A stretch of DNA of 14,225 nt, taken from contig DASWVC010000016.1 in the NCBI GenBank assembly GCA_036401335.1, positions 1 to 14,225 of the forward strand, given 5' to 3'. The stretch comes from DASWVC01 sp036401335 (GTDB lineage Bacteria > Verrucomicrobiota > Verrucomicrobiia > Chthoniobacterales > JAFAMB01). Positions within the stretch are counted from its first letter, which is position 1; each line of letters starts with the position of its first letter. Below the pieces are notes generated by a model. That model was not told where the DNA came from. It saw only the letters and a list, made by a program, of their open reading frames with translations, and did not search any database. The position numbers and the translations under genes were made by a program. Of this stretch, positions 8,212 to 14,225 are shown in pieces.

Positions 8212-9536
8212 GGGGCGTGGTGGCCGCCGGGGGGCCGGGAAACCCCTGCGAGGCGGAGGTCCGCCCCCACGATGGCTTCGAGCCCCGCGAGCGCCGTCTG
8301 GTAATCGCTTCGGTGTTGCTGGTAGGTGGCCTCCAGGCTGCGGAGGTCTTGCTCGGATGTCACGAGCCCCAAAAAGGTGGCCGTGTTGGAGGCGTACCCC
8401 GCACGGTTGGCTTCCAGCGCGCGCCGCGCGGTCGGCAACAAACGGTCCCGGTACAATTCAACGTGGTGGCTCGAGGTGCGGATTTTGGCAAGCTGATCAC
8501 GAAGCAAGCCGAGCCCTTCGAGTTGCGCGTTTTGGAACGCGCTTTGGGCGGCGGCAGTTTCGCTTTCGGCCTCCCGCTGTTCCGCCCGATACTTTTGCCC
8601 GTTGAACCACGGCAGGTTGACCGATACCCCACCGCTCACCTCGCTGACCGCCTGGGAGGCCTCGTTGTAACGCTGCGCCTGGAGCGAGACGGTCGGATCA
8701 GGGATCCACTCGCGCCGGGCAAACTCCACTTTGGCCAGGCTCGCAGTCACGTGAGCCTGCGCCATGCGGACCTCGGGCCGATTCGTCAACACCAACGCAC
8801 GCAGCTTTTCCAGCGGCAGGTCAACCCCTTCCGGTCCCGGGGTGCTCGGGTAACCCAGGGGCAAAAAGGGGTCGCGGTTCATGAGCACCCGCAAGGCGGT
8901 CTCTTCGCTGGAGACCTGTTGCTCGAGGTCTTGGCGCGCTTCGTGCACCTTTTCCAACTCCGTTTCGGCCGTGAGGACGTCCCCTTGCGAGACGCCGCCG
9001 ACCTCAAATTTCTCGCGGCTGTTGCCCAAGGTCTGACCTAAGAGGCCCTCATCCCGCCGGTTGAAGTCGAGCAAGGCGCGGAGGTTAACGAGGCGAAAGT
9101 AGCTCGCCTTGGCTTTGGCCACCGCGTCCAGTTGGTGGCGGCGCACCTGCTCGAAAGCCCCGAGCGCTTCTGCGGCGGCCACGCGGGCTTTGCTGCGGTT
9201 CTTGCCGGAAACGGGAATCATTTGCTCCACGCCGACCATCTGGTCGGTGAAGCCGTCAGGGGCAATGTTCACGAAGCGGCCCAGTCGGGAGTTAAAGCTG
9301 AATTTCGGATCCTCCCAGGCGGCGGCTTGGGGCACGCGGCGCTTGGCTGCATCCCAACGGGCGCGGGCCTCTTGGACCGAGGGGTTGACGGTATTCACGG
9401 CCTGAAGGACGGCTTCCAAGGAAAGCGTGGGTCCACCCTCCCTCCGTTGGGGCATGCCGGCTGTTTCGGAGGCGAGCGTGCCCCATGGGAGGAGCGTGAG
9501 GGGGAAAAAGTACATCAAGGCGTTCAAGAGGTTCAT
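8208..9536 (-). CDS. cusC: TolC/CusC-family outer-membrane efflux protein
   Basis: Outer-membrane channel of the tripartite metal exporter, 442 residues from ATG 9536. That start is preferred over an in-frame ATG at 9722 because it gives an immediate signal peptide (MNLLNALMYFFPLTLLPWGTLAS) and has a GAGG a few bases upstream. No lipobox Cys is present, unlike lipidated CusC. Two outer-membrane efflux repeats are visible. The first begins at LSLEAVLQAVNTVNPSVQEARARWDAA and contains GVEQMIPVSGKNRSK. The second begins near LPLEKLRALVLTNRPEVRMAQA and contains VSVNLPWFNGQKYRAEQREAE. The Pro-rich turns and long Ala/Glu/Gln helices are typical of the trimeric coiled-coil barrel. It follows the sensor gene by 38 bases and overlaps the adaptor gene by 4. 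Family is firm; copper specificity is inferred from the neighbours. Confidence 0.92.
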   Translation of the reverse strand: MNLLNALMYFFPLTLLPWGTLASETAGMPQRREGGPTLSLEAVLQAVNTVNPSVQEARARWDAAKRRVPQAAAWEDPKFSFNSRLGRFVNIAPDGFTDQMVGVEQMIPVSGKNRSKARVAAAEALGAFEQVRRHQLDAVAKAKASYFRLVNLRALLDFNRRDEGLLGQTLGNSREKFEVGGVSQGDVLTAETELEKVHEARQDLEQQVSSEETALRVLMNRDPFLPLGYPSTPGPEGVDLPLEKLRALVLTNRPEVRMAQAHVTASLAKVEFARREWIPDPTVSLQAQRYNEASQAVSEVSGGVSVNLPWFNGQKYRAEQREAESETAAAQSAFQNAQLEGLGLLRDQLAKIRTSSHHVELYRDRLLPTARRALEANRAGYASNTATFLGLVTSEQDLRSLEATYQQHRSDYQTALAGLEAIVGADLRLAGVSRPPGGHHAP

Positions 9537-9574
9537 CGGCCCTCGGGTGCTTCCATCAAGTGGCACAAAGCGAG

Positions 9575-10051
9575 TCAGTGATCGGTTTCCGGGAAGAGGG
9601 CCTCGCTCCGCAGGCTGGCCGCCAGGACCCGCCCTTTCATCATATTGAGGTAACGGACGCCATCGGCCGGCGGCATTTCCTGGGCCACGGCGCAGGCGTG
9701 CGCCAGCATCGCCTCCGTGCATGCTTCCCGAACGGCCGCAAGTTTGTTCAGTGCCGCCCCGAGCTCAGGCGTCACGGCGGCGTTGACGGCCATCAGTCCG
9801 TTCACCTGGGCGTCTGCCTCCTGGATGCGCCCGCACATAAGGGCACAACGGGGCGCGTAGTCCCGGTGCAAGCCTTGGATCCGAACGAACTGCGCGTCGC
9901 TCAAGTGGAACTCCTGCCGAAGCCATTCCATCTGGTTTTCCGGCTGGGACAACATCGCCCGCGCGGAGGCTGTGGCACACCCGTAGTACGCCCCATAACC
10001 AGCCGCGGCGACCGCCAGGAAAACCACCAAAACCCAGAGTCCCCGTTTCAT
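9575..10051 (-). CDS. Periplasmic heavy-metal sensor (CnrX/ZraP-like, metal-resistance family)
   Basis: A 158-residue protein with an N-terminal membrane anchor or uncleaved signal (KRGLWVLVVFLAVAAAGYGAYYG) and an all-helical periplasmic part. The segment LRQEFHLSDAQFVRIQGLH (44-62) is the hallmark first helix of CnrX/CpxP/ZraP-type metal-resistance proteins. Potential metal ligands include H49, H62, C69, C73, C111, H118, C120 and M126. Five cysteines is more than usual for CnrX and fits soft Cu/Ag sensing. ATG 10051 is chosen because it overlaps the upstream stop as ATGA; a longer frame from 10117 lacks a signal sequence. Translational coupling to the preceding one-TM protein mirrors CnrY-CnrX. 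Its likely job is to sense periplasmic metal and destabilise the anti-sigma. Family assignment good, metal identity inferred. Confidence 0.8.
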   Translation of the reverse strand: MKRGLWVLVVFLAVAAAGYGAYYGCATASARAMLSQPENQMEWLRQEFHLSDAQFVRIQGLHRDYAPRCALMCGRIQEADAQVNGLMAVNAAVTPELGAALNKLAAVREACTEAMLAHACAVAQEMPPADGVRYLNMMKGRVLAASLRSEALFPETDH

Positions 10052-10380
10052 CGGTTCGTTTCGGCCATTGCCACGGGATCGACGGACGTGACGTAGCGGG
10101 TTTCCAGGGTCCTCCACGTTTTAGCGTTGGCGGCGTCGGCCTGAACGCGGGCCAGTCCCAGGCTGACCGTCAGGGCCAGAATCCCAAAGGGGACCGCATA
10201 GCGCGGCTGACCGAGCCGGCCGATCAGGATCTCAAGCAACCGCGCGAGGGAAACCGGACCTTCGCCCGCCCTTTCGCGGACGGCGATGGCGCGCCAAACG
10301 TTCGCTGGAAACGTCGGCGGCACTTCCGCGTTCACCTTCCACGAGCGGAGCTGCGCGTTAAGGTCTTCGTCCGGGCCCAT
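10048..10380 (-). CDS. Small single-TM protein, candidate anti-sigma factor (CnrY-like role)
   Basis: 110 residues from ATG 10380. The first 55 residues are soluble and charged (MGPDEDLNAQLRSWKV... PPTFPANVWRAIAVRE). One hydrophobic helix, YAVPFGILALTVSLGLARVQ (61-80), follows, then a short periplasmic tail ending in YVTSVDPVAMA. This N-in topology with a short cytosolic segment is that of small anti-sigma factors such as CnrY, and the XXLxxWxV...PPxFxxxVWxxI pattern resembles proteins I recall next to ECF sigma and heavy-metal sensor genes in Verrucomicrobiota. The frame opens further upstream to a TTG at 10455, but conserved-looking sequence starts at 10380. A GGGAGG at about 10425-10430 is too distant to serve this ATG. 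The 4-base overlap with the sensor gene supports a paired function. Function is inferred from topology and context. Confidence 0.65.
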   Translation of the reverse strand: MGPDEDLNAQLRSWKVNAEVPPTFPANVWRAIAVRERAGEGPVSLARLLEILIGRLGQPRYAVPFGILALTVSLGLARVQADAANAKTWRTLETRYVTSVDPVAMAETNR

Positions 10381-10460
10381 CAAGGTAACGTTTTCATTCA
10401 GGTGAAAGCGGCGCGAGGCCACCCCTCCCTTTGTTGTAACCGCCACCGCACCCAAACCCT

Positions 10461-10474
10461 CAAAAAATGTTGAC
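10461..10474 (-). promoter_or_regulatory. Candidate ECF-type -35-like element for the metal operon
   Basis: Read on the minus strand this is GTCAACATTTTTTG, an AAC-plus-T-run pattern like many ECF -35 elements. It lies about 80 bases before the first gene of the efflux operon, and GGTTAC lies roughly 20 bases further on. There is no second copy in the window to compare with, so this is only a suggestion. Confidence 0.2.
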
Positions 10475-10600
10475 CCGATGGCTCTTGGTCTCTGCCCCGA
10501 AAGCGGTCCCTGCGTGGCGAACCAACCCGAGCCGGACCTGAAATCGCGCCACGCACGCAGCCCAGCAGCAAGGTGTTTTGGACAAACGCCGCCATCGACT

Positions 10601-10817
10601 TCAAGTGGGATGCGCCTTAGTCCAGTCCGAGGCCTCCACCCTCCTGACGAAGCAGGGTCGCATCGAGCAGGCCTTGCGCAGGAACAGCGCTTTACCGATC
10701 TCGTGCTCGAGGTTGCGGATCTGGCGGCTTAAAGGGGGTTGGGTGCAGCTTTTTCTTCGGCCGCAGGCTTCCGGCTTCGGCCACCGCCGTGAAGTGGCGC
10801 AGACGCTTGAGTTCCAC
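10601..10817 (-). pseudogene. LysR-type transcriptional regulator, N-terminal HTH remnant, frameshifted
   Basis: Frame 1 from a GTG at 10817 reads VELKRLRHFTAVAEAGSLRPKKKLH, the start of a LysR winged helix-turn-helix. It runs into nonsense after about base 10745 and stops at 10692. In a second frame from 10744 the protein resumes as TQPPLSRQIRNLEHEIGKALFLRKA, the diagnostic LysR recognition-helix segment. The two pieces join at a one-base frame offset, and residues before the join also look scrambled, so several small indels have hit it. The 3' side ends at a TGA at 10601, and the roughly 220-residue effector domain is missing entirely. It is oriented divergently from the plus-strand oxidoreductases, the usual place for a LysR regulator of such a cluster. 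It cannot make a working protein. Confidence 0.75.
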
Positions 10818-11011
10818 GACGTCCCTCTGCCTGGCAAGCATACCCTTTCAGCCAAGAAAGCAATGTCATTCAGCAATACCCAAGGCAAGAGTCATGGGGG
10901 ATTGCGGACCTGGGCCGGCGGGAACGGGCGATCCATCCCGGACGGCCCAACGGTGAACTGGTCATTGTCGGCGGCATGCGTTCAGAACGCGAAACATCAA
11001 AGGAGCTTATC
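10818..11011. other. Former divergent regulatory region upstream of the oxidoreductase run
   Basis: About 190 bases between the LysR remnant and the quinone oxidoreductase remnant. No gene is supported. It contains an imperfect inverted repeat at 10912-10948: GGGCCG + CGGG pairing with CCCG + CGGCCC, with a small bulge and a 14-base loop. It also contains the Shine-Dalgarno of the next entry. LysR sites and a promoter would be expected here, but I cannot point to a convincing T-N11-A box or -35/-10 pair. Confidence 0.4.
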
Positions 11012-11083
11012 ATGTCACGCGGCATCAAGTTTACAAACGGAGGCCCTGAGGTTCTTCAATTTGGATGTGAGCTAAAACAATAA
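11001..11083 (+). pseudogene. Quinone oxidoreductase (Qor-like MDR) N-terminal remnant, 23 codons, with intact RBS
   Basis: A strong Shine-Dalgarno AAGGAG ending at 11005 sits 6 bases before ATG 11012. The frame reads MSRGIKFTNGGPEVLQFGCE and stops at TAA 11081-11083. The (R/K)I-F---GGPEVL- pattern is the N-terminus of quinone oxidoreductases; E. coli QorA begins in the same way (RIEFHKHGGPEVLQ). The remaining roughly 300 residues are gone, and the NmrA-like gene starts 17 bases later. It looks like a gene deleted except for its translation start. The short frame may still be translated and could now act as a leader peptide for the next gene. That last point is speculation. Confidence 0.6.
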
Positions 11084-11100
11084 AACGAAAGACAAATCCC

Positions 11101-11976
11101 ATGGCAAACCGACCTAAAATCCTCGTTGTTGGAGCCACCGGCCAGGTTGGCAAGGTGGTCGTACAACACCTCAAAGCCAACCCTGACGTAGAAACAATCG
11201 CCGCCGCCCGCAATCCGGAAAAGGCGAAGGAGCTCGGGGTTTCCGTGGCGCGCCTTGATCTCGATAACGTCAAAACCATTGAGCCCGCATTGGAGGGTGT
11301 CGACCGCGCGTTCCTGGCCACGGGTTATACCATCGACATGATGCGCCAGAGCAAATCCTTTCTAAACGCAGCAAAGCGCCAACGCGTCAAGCACATCGTC
11401 CATCTCGGCGCATGCGGCGACAATGAGACCCAGGTCGACCACTACGCCTGGCATCAATTCATCGAGCGTTACGTCGAGTGGTGTGGTTTCTCCTTCACGC
11501 ATCTACGGCCCGAAATCTTCATGCAGAACATGCTCGGTTATGGCGGGGAGAGTTACATTAAGGAAGGTGTTATACGCCATTACATCGGCAAGGCCCGCTG
11601 GAGCTGGGTGGACATCGAGGATCTTGGCGCCGTAGCCGCAGCCTGCCTTTTTGAGCCCGATGAACACAACGGCCAGACCTACCGCCTGGGCTACGAAGCC
11701 GCAACCTTCGATGAGTTTGCCGCCATCCTCACGAAAGTCGTCGGACAGCCTTTTTCCTATGAAGCGCGACCGCCGGAAGAGTTCTATCGAACGGTCCTGG
11801 CTGCCGGTGCTGAGCCGGCCTACATGAAGTGTGTCTTCAACAGCTTTACTGAATTGACGAACGGCACCGCCGTAAAACCCGACGAAGTTTTTGATAACTT
11901 GCCGGCAATCATCGGTCGCAAACCAAGGACGATCGCCGATTTTGCGAAAAAGCACGTGGCCCAGTTCAGGTATTAA
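11101..11976 (+). CDS. NmrA-like NAD(P)-binding / SDR-family oxidoreductase
   Basis: A 291-residue atypical SDR. The dinucleotide motif GATGQVG (residues 11-17) is followed by AAARNPEKA with R37, which suggests NADP(H) binding. RLDLDN (51-56), HIVHLGACG (98-106), FTHLRPEIFMQNML (132-145) and VDIEDLGAVAA (170-180) match the NmrA-like subgroup, which includes redox-sensing and quinone-reducing members such as QorB/YtfG-type proteins. The classical Tyr-xxx-Lys pair is not obvious, although HYAWHQF occupies the equivalent region. Only a weak GAAAG precedes the ATG, so translation may depend on coupling from the upstream 23-codon frame. It is 47 bases before the classical SDR and very likely co-transcribed with it. 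The substrate is unknown. Confidence 0.85.
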   Translation: MANRPKILVVGATGQVGKVVVQHLKANPDVETIAAARNPEKAKELGVSVARLDLDNVKTIEPALEGVDRAFLATGYTIDMMRQSKSFLNAAKRQRVKHIVHLGACGDNETQVDHYAWHQFIERYVEWCGFSFTHLRPEIFMQNMLGYGGESYIKEGVIRHYIGKARWSWVDIEDLGAVAAACLFEPDEHNGQTYRLGYEAATFDEFAAILTKVVGQPFSYEARPPEEFYRTVLAAGAEPAYMKCVFNSFTELTNGTAVKPDEVFDNLPAIIGRKPRTIADFAKKHVAQFRY

Positions 11977-12023
11977 ATTGAAACAGCTTTTCTCCTAACC
12001 CCAACCACCTAAGGAACCATCCC

Positions 12024-12779
12024 ATGAGCAGCAAGGATACAGGAAGACTGGCCGGTAAAGTAGCCCTCGTCACCGGCGCCTCCCGCGGCATCGGCGCCGC
12101 CATCGCCCGGCGGCTCGCAGCCGACGGTGCCAGTGTCGCCATCACCTACTCCAAAGGCGCGGACGCTGCCGCGTCGGTGGTCAAGGCGATCGAAGGAGCC
12201 GGAGGCAAGGCGCTTGCCCTCCAAGCGGATGCTGTCGACGCGGAGGCCGTCAAAGCGGCGGTCGAAAAGGCCGTTGCGACTTTCGGTCGGCTTGACGTGC
12301 TGGTGAACAATGCAGGCACGGCCATTCCGAAGCCTTTTGAGGAAGCCACGATGGAGGAGTTGGACCGCGTCATCGACCTTAACCTGCGTGGCGTTTTCGT
12401 TGCGACCCAGGCGGCACTGAAGCACATCGGGGATGGCGGTCGCATCATCATGATCGGCTCGTGCGTGGGGGAGCGCAACATGACCCCCGGCCTGGCTGCC
12501 TACGCCGCCACGAAAGGAGCCGTAAAGATGTTCACGCAAGGGTTGGCGCGAGAGGTCGGGAGCCGGGGCATCACGGTCAACAACATTCAACCGGGTCCCA
12601 TCGATACGGATCTGAATCCCGCAGCGGGTGATTGGGCAGCGCCCCAGATTGCGAACACCGCACTCAAGCGCTACGGGCACGTTGACGAAATCGCTGCGAT
12701 GGTGGCTTTCGTCGCCGGACCCGAGGCCGGTTACATCACGGGCACCAGCTTGACCGTCGATGGCGGCACCAATGCTTAA
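12024..12779 (+). CDS. Classical SDR-family oxidoreductase (FabG-like 3-oxoacyl reductase fold)
   Basis: A 251-residue classical short-chain dehydrogenase, the typical length of the family. Cofactor motif TGASRGIG (17-24) carries the Arg favouring NADP(H). Structural motif NNAG is at 95-98. The catalytic tetrad is complete: N120 (DLNLRG), S146 (IGSCVGE), Y160 and K164 (YAATK). IQPGPIDTDLNPA (188-200) and the C-terminal GYITGTSLTVDGGTNA are standard. It should reduce a carbonyl or oxidise an alcohol in the cytoplasm; substrate cannot be read from sequence. An AAGGA (12011-12015) sits 8 bases before the ATG. Its position between an NmrA-like protein and an ene-reductase suggests a role in handling reactive carbonyls or quinones. 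Confidence 0.92.
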   Translation: MSSKDTGRLAGKVALVTGASRGIGAAIARRLAADGASVAITYSKGADAAASVVKAIEGAGGKALALQADAVDAEAVKAAVEKAVATFGRLDVLVNNAGTAIPKPFEEATMEELDRVIDLNLRGVFVATQAALKHIGDGGRIIMIGSCVGERNMTPGLAAYAATKGAVKMFTQGLAREVGSRGITVNNIQPGPIDTDLNPAAGDWAAPQIANTALKRYGHVDEIAAMVAFVAGPEAGYITGTSLTVDGGTNA

Positions 12780-13018
12780 CCGCTGGGAGCGCGGGGCAAC
12801 CGCCCCGAGCGACCCGGAACCAGCGACGGCACCGACGCGAACGCGACGAGGCGCTGGATGAAAACGAACTGGCCACCGGTTCAGAAGAAACCCAGGCAAC
12901 TCTCGGCGGGCATGAGGTTAACATTCTCGCTTTTTACGGGCCGGGTGAAGGGTTGGCAGCGGAAGAAATCTGATGAGTCCTTTTCCGGCAGAGAATGCAA
13001 ACCTTAGGAGAAATTTCT
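12780..13018. other. Intergenic region with a GC hairpin and a coding-like remnant
   Basis: These 239 bases start with a compact hairpin, CGGGGC (12792-12797) and GCCCCG (12802-12807) around an AACC loop. No T-run follows, so it may slow or stabilise rather than terminate. From about 12820 one plus frame stays open to a TGA at 12971-12973. It reads DENELATGSEETQATLGGH and later NILAFYGPGEGLAAEEI. The composition looks like real protein, but I do not recognise it, and it has no start or RBS; it could be the tail of a deleted gene. AGGAG at 13006-13010 is the ribosome binding site of the next gene. Confidence 0.45.
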
Positions 13019-14164
13019 ATGGCAAGTCAAACCAGACAAAAACTCTTCACACCGCTCAAAGTTGGTCCGCTCACGCTGGGTCATCGGGTTGTGATGGCTC
13101 CGTTGACCCGCATGCGCTCGGAGTTGCCGGGCGACATCCCGGGTGATTTGATGGTCAAATACTACGGCCAGCGGGCATCCGAAGGAGGACTGATCATTTC
13201 GGAAGCTACCACGGTCGCGATTACCGGACGCGGCTATTTGGGCGCGCCTGGGATTTATTCCGACGCTCAAGTCGCTGGGTGGAAACTAATCACCGATGCC
13301 GTCCATGCCAGGGGCGGGAAGATGTTCCTCCAACTTTGGCATGTGGGCCGGACGTCTCATGTCGATATGACCGACGGCGCGGTTCCCGTGGGCGCTTCCG
13401 CCATCCCTTACGATGGCGTCGCTTTCACCAAAAATGGCTGGGTGCCGGTGTCTCTCAACCGGGCGTTGGAAACGGCTGAGATTCCCAAAATTGTAGAGCA
13501 GTTTCAACGAGGAGCTGAACGGGCCAAGGCAGCGGGATTCGACGGCGTAGAAATCCACGGCGGAAACGGCTACCTGCTCGACCAATTTCTGCAAGACGGT
13601 AGCAACCGGCGGACGGATGCGTACGGAGGTTCGGTTGAAAATCGTGCCCGGTTTTTGCTGGAGGTGACGGAGGCAGTTACTGCCGTCTGGGACGCAGGCC
13701 GCGTCGGGGTCAGGATTGCTCCCGGCACGAGCTTCAACGGCATGAAAGACAGCAAACCCTCGGAGACCTTCGGCTACGTGGCCGGAGTCTTAGACCGCAT
13801 GGGTCTCGCCTACCTCCACATCATTGAACCGCGCATTAAAGGGAACCAAGCCACCGCGGACGGACTTCCTCCGGTTGCCGCTGGAGGGCTGCGCAAAGTT
13901 TACCGAGGCAACATTCTCGCGGCAGGCGGTTTTGAGCCCGACACGGCCGAGGCGATCCTCGAAAAGGGCGATGCCGATTTCGTGGCGTTCGGTCGTCACT
14001 TCATCTCGAATCCAGACCTGCCTCGACGGATCCAAATGGGCTTTCCGCTGAACCCCTACGAACGCGCCACTTTTTATGGCGGCGACGCCCGTGGCTACAC
14101 CGATTACCCCTTCTTTCAGGATCAGCTTCATTACTACAAAAAACCTGACCCGCAATTTAGGTAG
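13019..14164 (+). CDS. Old Yellow Enzyme-family FMN-dependent ene-reductase (alkene reductase, class I, NemA-like)
   Basis: A 381-residue TIM-barrel flavoprotein that uses NADPH to reduce the C=C of enones, maleimides, quinones and nitro compounds. FMN/active-site marks are T30 in MAPLTRMRS (class I OYEs have Thr here), Q105 and H108 in LQLWHVGRTSH, R232 in VGVRIAP, and AAGGF plus FGRHFISNPDLP near the C-terminus. Substrate-binding H180 and N183 with proton donor Y185 lie in VEIHGGNGYLLDQFL. The long conserved stretch SNRRTDAYGGSVENRARF follows. ATG 13019 is chosen over an in-frame start at 12995 because AGGAG lies 8 bases upstream and the MASQTRQKLFTPLKVG start matches family length. It ends 61 bases before the window edge. 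Likely part of the same electrophile-reduction unit as the two genes upstream. Whether it is NemA proper is undecided. Confidence 0.93.
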   Translation: MASQTRQKLFTPLKVGPLTLGHRVVMAPLTRMRSELPGDIPGDLMVKYYGQRASEGGLIISEATTVAITGRGYLGAPGIYSDAQVAGWKLITDAVHARGGKMFLQLWHVGRTSHVDMTDGAVPVGASAIPYDGVAFTKNGWVPVSLNRALETAEIPKIVEQFQRGAERAKAAGFDGVEIHGGNGYLLDQFLQDGSNRRTDAYGGSVENRARFLLEVTEAVTAVWDAGRVGVRIAPGTSFNGMKDSKPSETFGYVAGVLDRMGLAYLHIIEPRIKGNQATADGLPPVAAGGLRKVYRGNILAAGGFEPDTAEAILEKGDADFVAFGRHFISNPDLPRRIQMGFPLNPYERATFYGGDARGYTDYPFFQDQLHYYKKPDPQFR

Positions 14165-14225
14165 GACCGCGTTTAGCCACTTCCGCCTGAAGTCCGGGAG
14201 ACGTTTGCGATCAACTTTGCCATTA

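Noticed and set aside
10381..10455. Extension of the candidate anti-sigma gene to a TTG at 10455 or GTG near 10422
   Set aside because: The TTG lacks a properly spaced ribosome binding site, the GTG is only one base after GGGAGG, and the added residues look unlike the conserved-looking start MGPDEDLNAQ.
10578..11075. Plus-strand 165-codon frame across the LysR remnant and its upstream region
   Set aside because: It runs antisense to the LysR remnant and in a different frame from the Qor stub; no recognisable protein.
12009..12899. Minus-strand open frame of 296 codons opposite the classical SDR
   Set aside because: The plus strand encodes a complete SDR with all catalytic residues. The antisense frame shows no recognisable domain.
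1..14225. Search for IS elements, transposase genes, CRISPR repeats, tRNA/rRNA genes or attachment sites
   Set aside because: No transposase-like frame, regularly spaced repeats or structured RNA gene could be seen by eye. The deletions in the oxidoreductase genes have no visible mobile element at their joins.

Overview
The window is GC-rich bacterial DNA with dense, mostly real genes. It holds a six-gene copper/silver efflux and sensing block on the minus strand, flanked on both sides by plus-strand oxidoreductase genes. No RNA gene, CRISPR array, IS element or phage gene was seen. The host cannot be fixed from sequence alone. The small anti-sigma-like protein and the periplasmic sensor resemble families I associate with Verrucomicrobiota, so a member of that group is my leaning, at low to moderate confidence.

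Left part (1-1664, plus strand): the 3' end of a medium-chain dehydrogenase/reductase (MDR) gene, cut by the window edge and apparently carrying an in-frame internal deletion in its nucleotide-binding domain. It is followed by an atypical SDR (NAD(P)-binding, YbjT/NmrA-like). Positions 1665-2010 are a convergent intergenic gap with two hairpins, one followed by a T-run in the minus-strand direction.

Centre (2011-10380, minus strand, read right to left): a one-TM candidate anti-sigma factor; a CnrX-like periplasmic metal sensor; a TolC-type outer-membrane channel; a lipoprotein adaptor with an extra N-terminal heavy-metal-binding domain and a DUF3347-like C-terminal domain; a CusA-type RND pump with all three copper/silver-site methionines; and an ECF sigma factor. 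Three of the five junctions are ATGA overlaps, so this is almost certainly one operon. The pump carries an unusual C-terminal extension: an extra membrane helix plus a YtkA/FixH-like Met-rich periplasmic domain. The likely logic is CnrYXH-like. The sensor detects metal in the periplasm, the anti-sigma releases the sigma factor, and the sigma factor activates the operon. The sigma gene sits at the far end of the operon from its presumed partners.

Right part (10456-14225): a decayed, frameshifted LysR-type regulator (minus) lies divergent to a plus-strand run. That run holds a 23-codon remnant of a quinone oxidoreductase with a strong ribosome binding site, an NmrA-like NAD(P)-binding protein, a classical SDR with intact catalytic residues, and a class I Old Yellow Enzyme. 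This looks like an electrophile/quinone-reduction cluster whose regulator and first enzyme have been lost by deletion. Together with the deleted MDR at the left edge, the oxidoreductase flanks show repeated gene decay while the metal block is intact.
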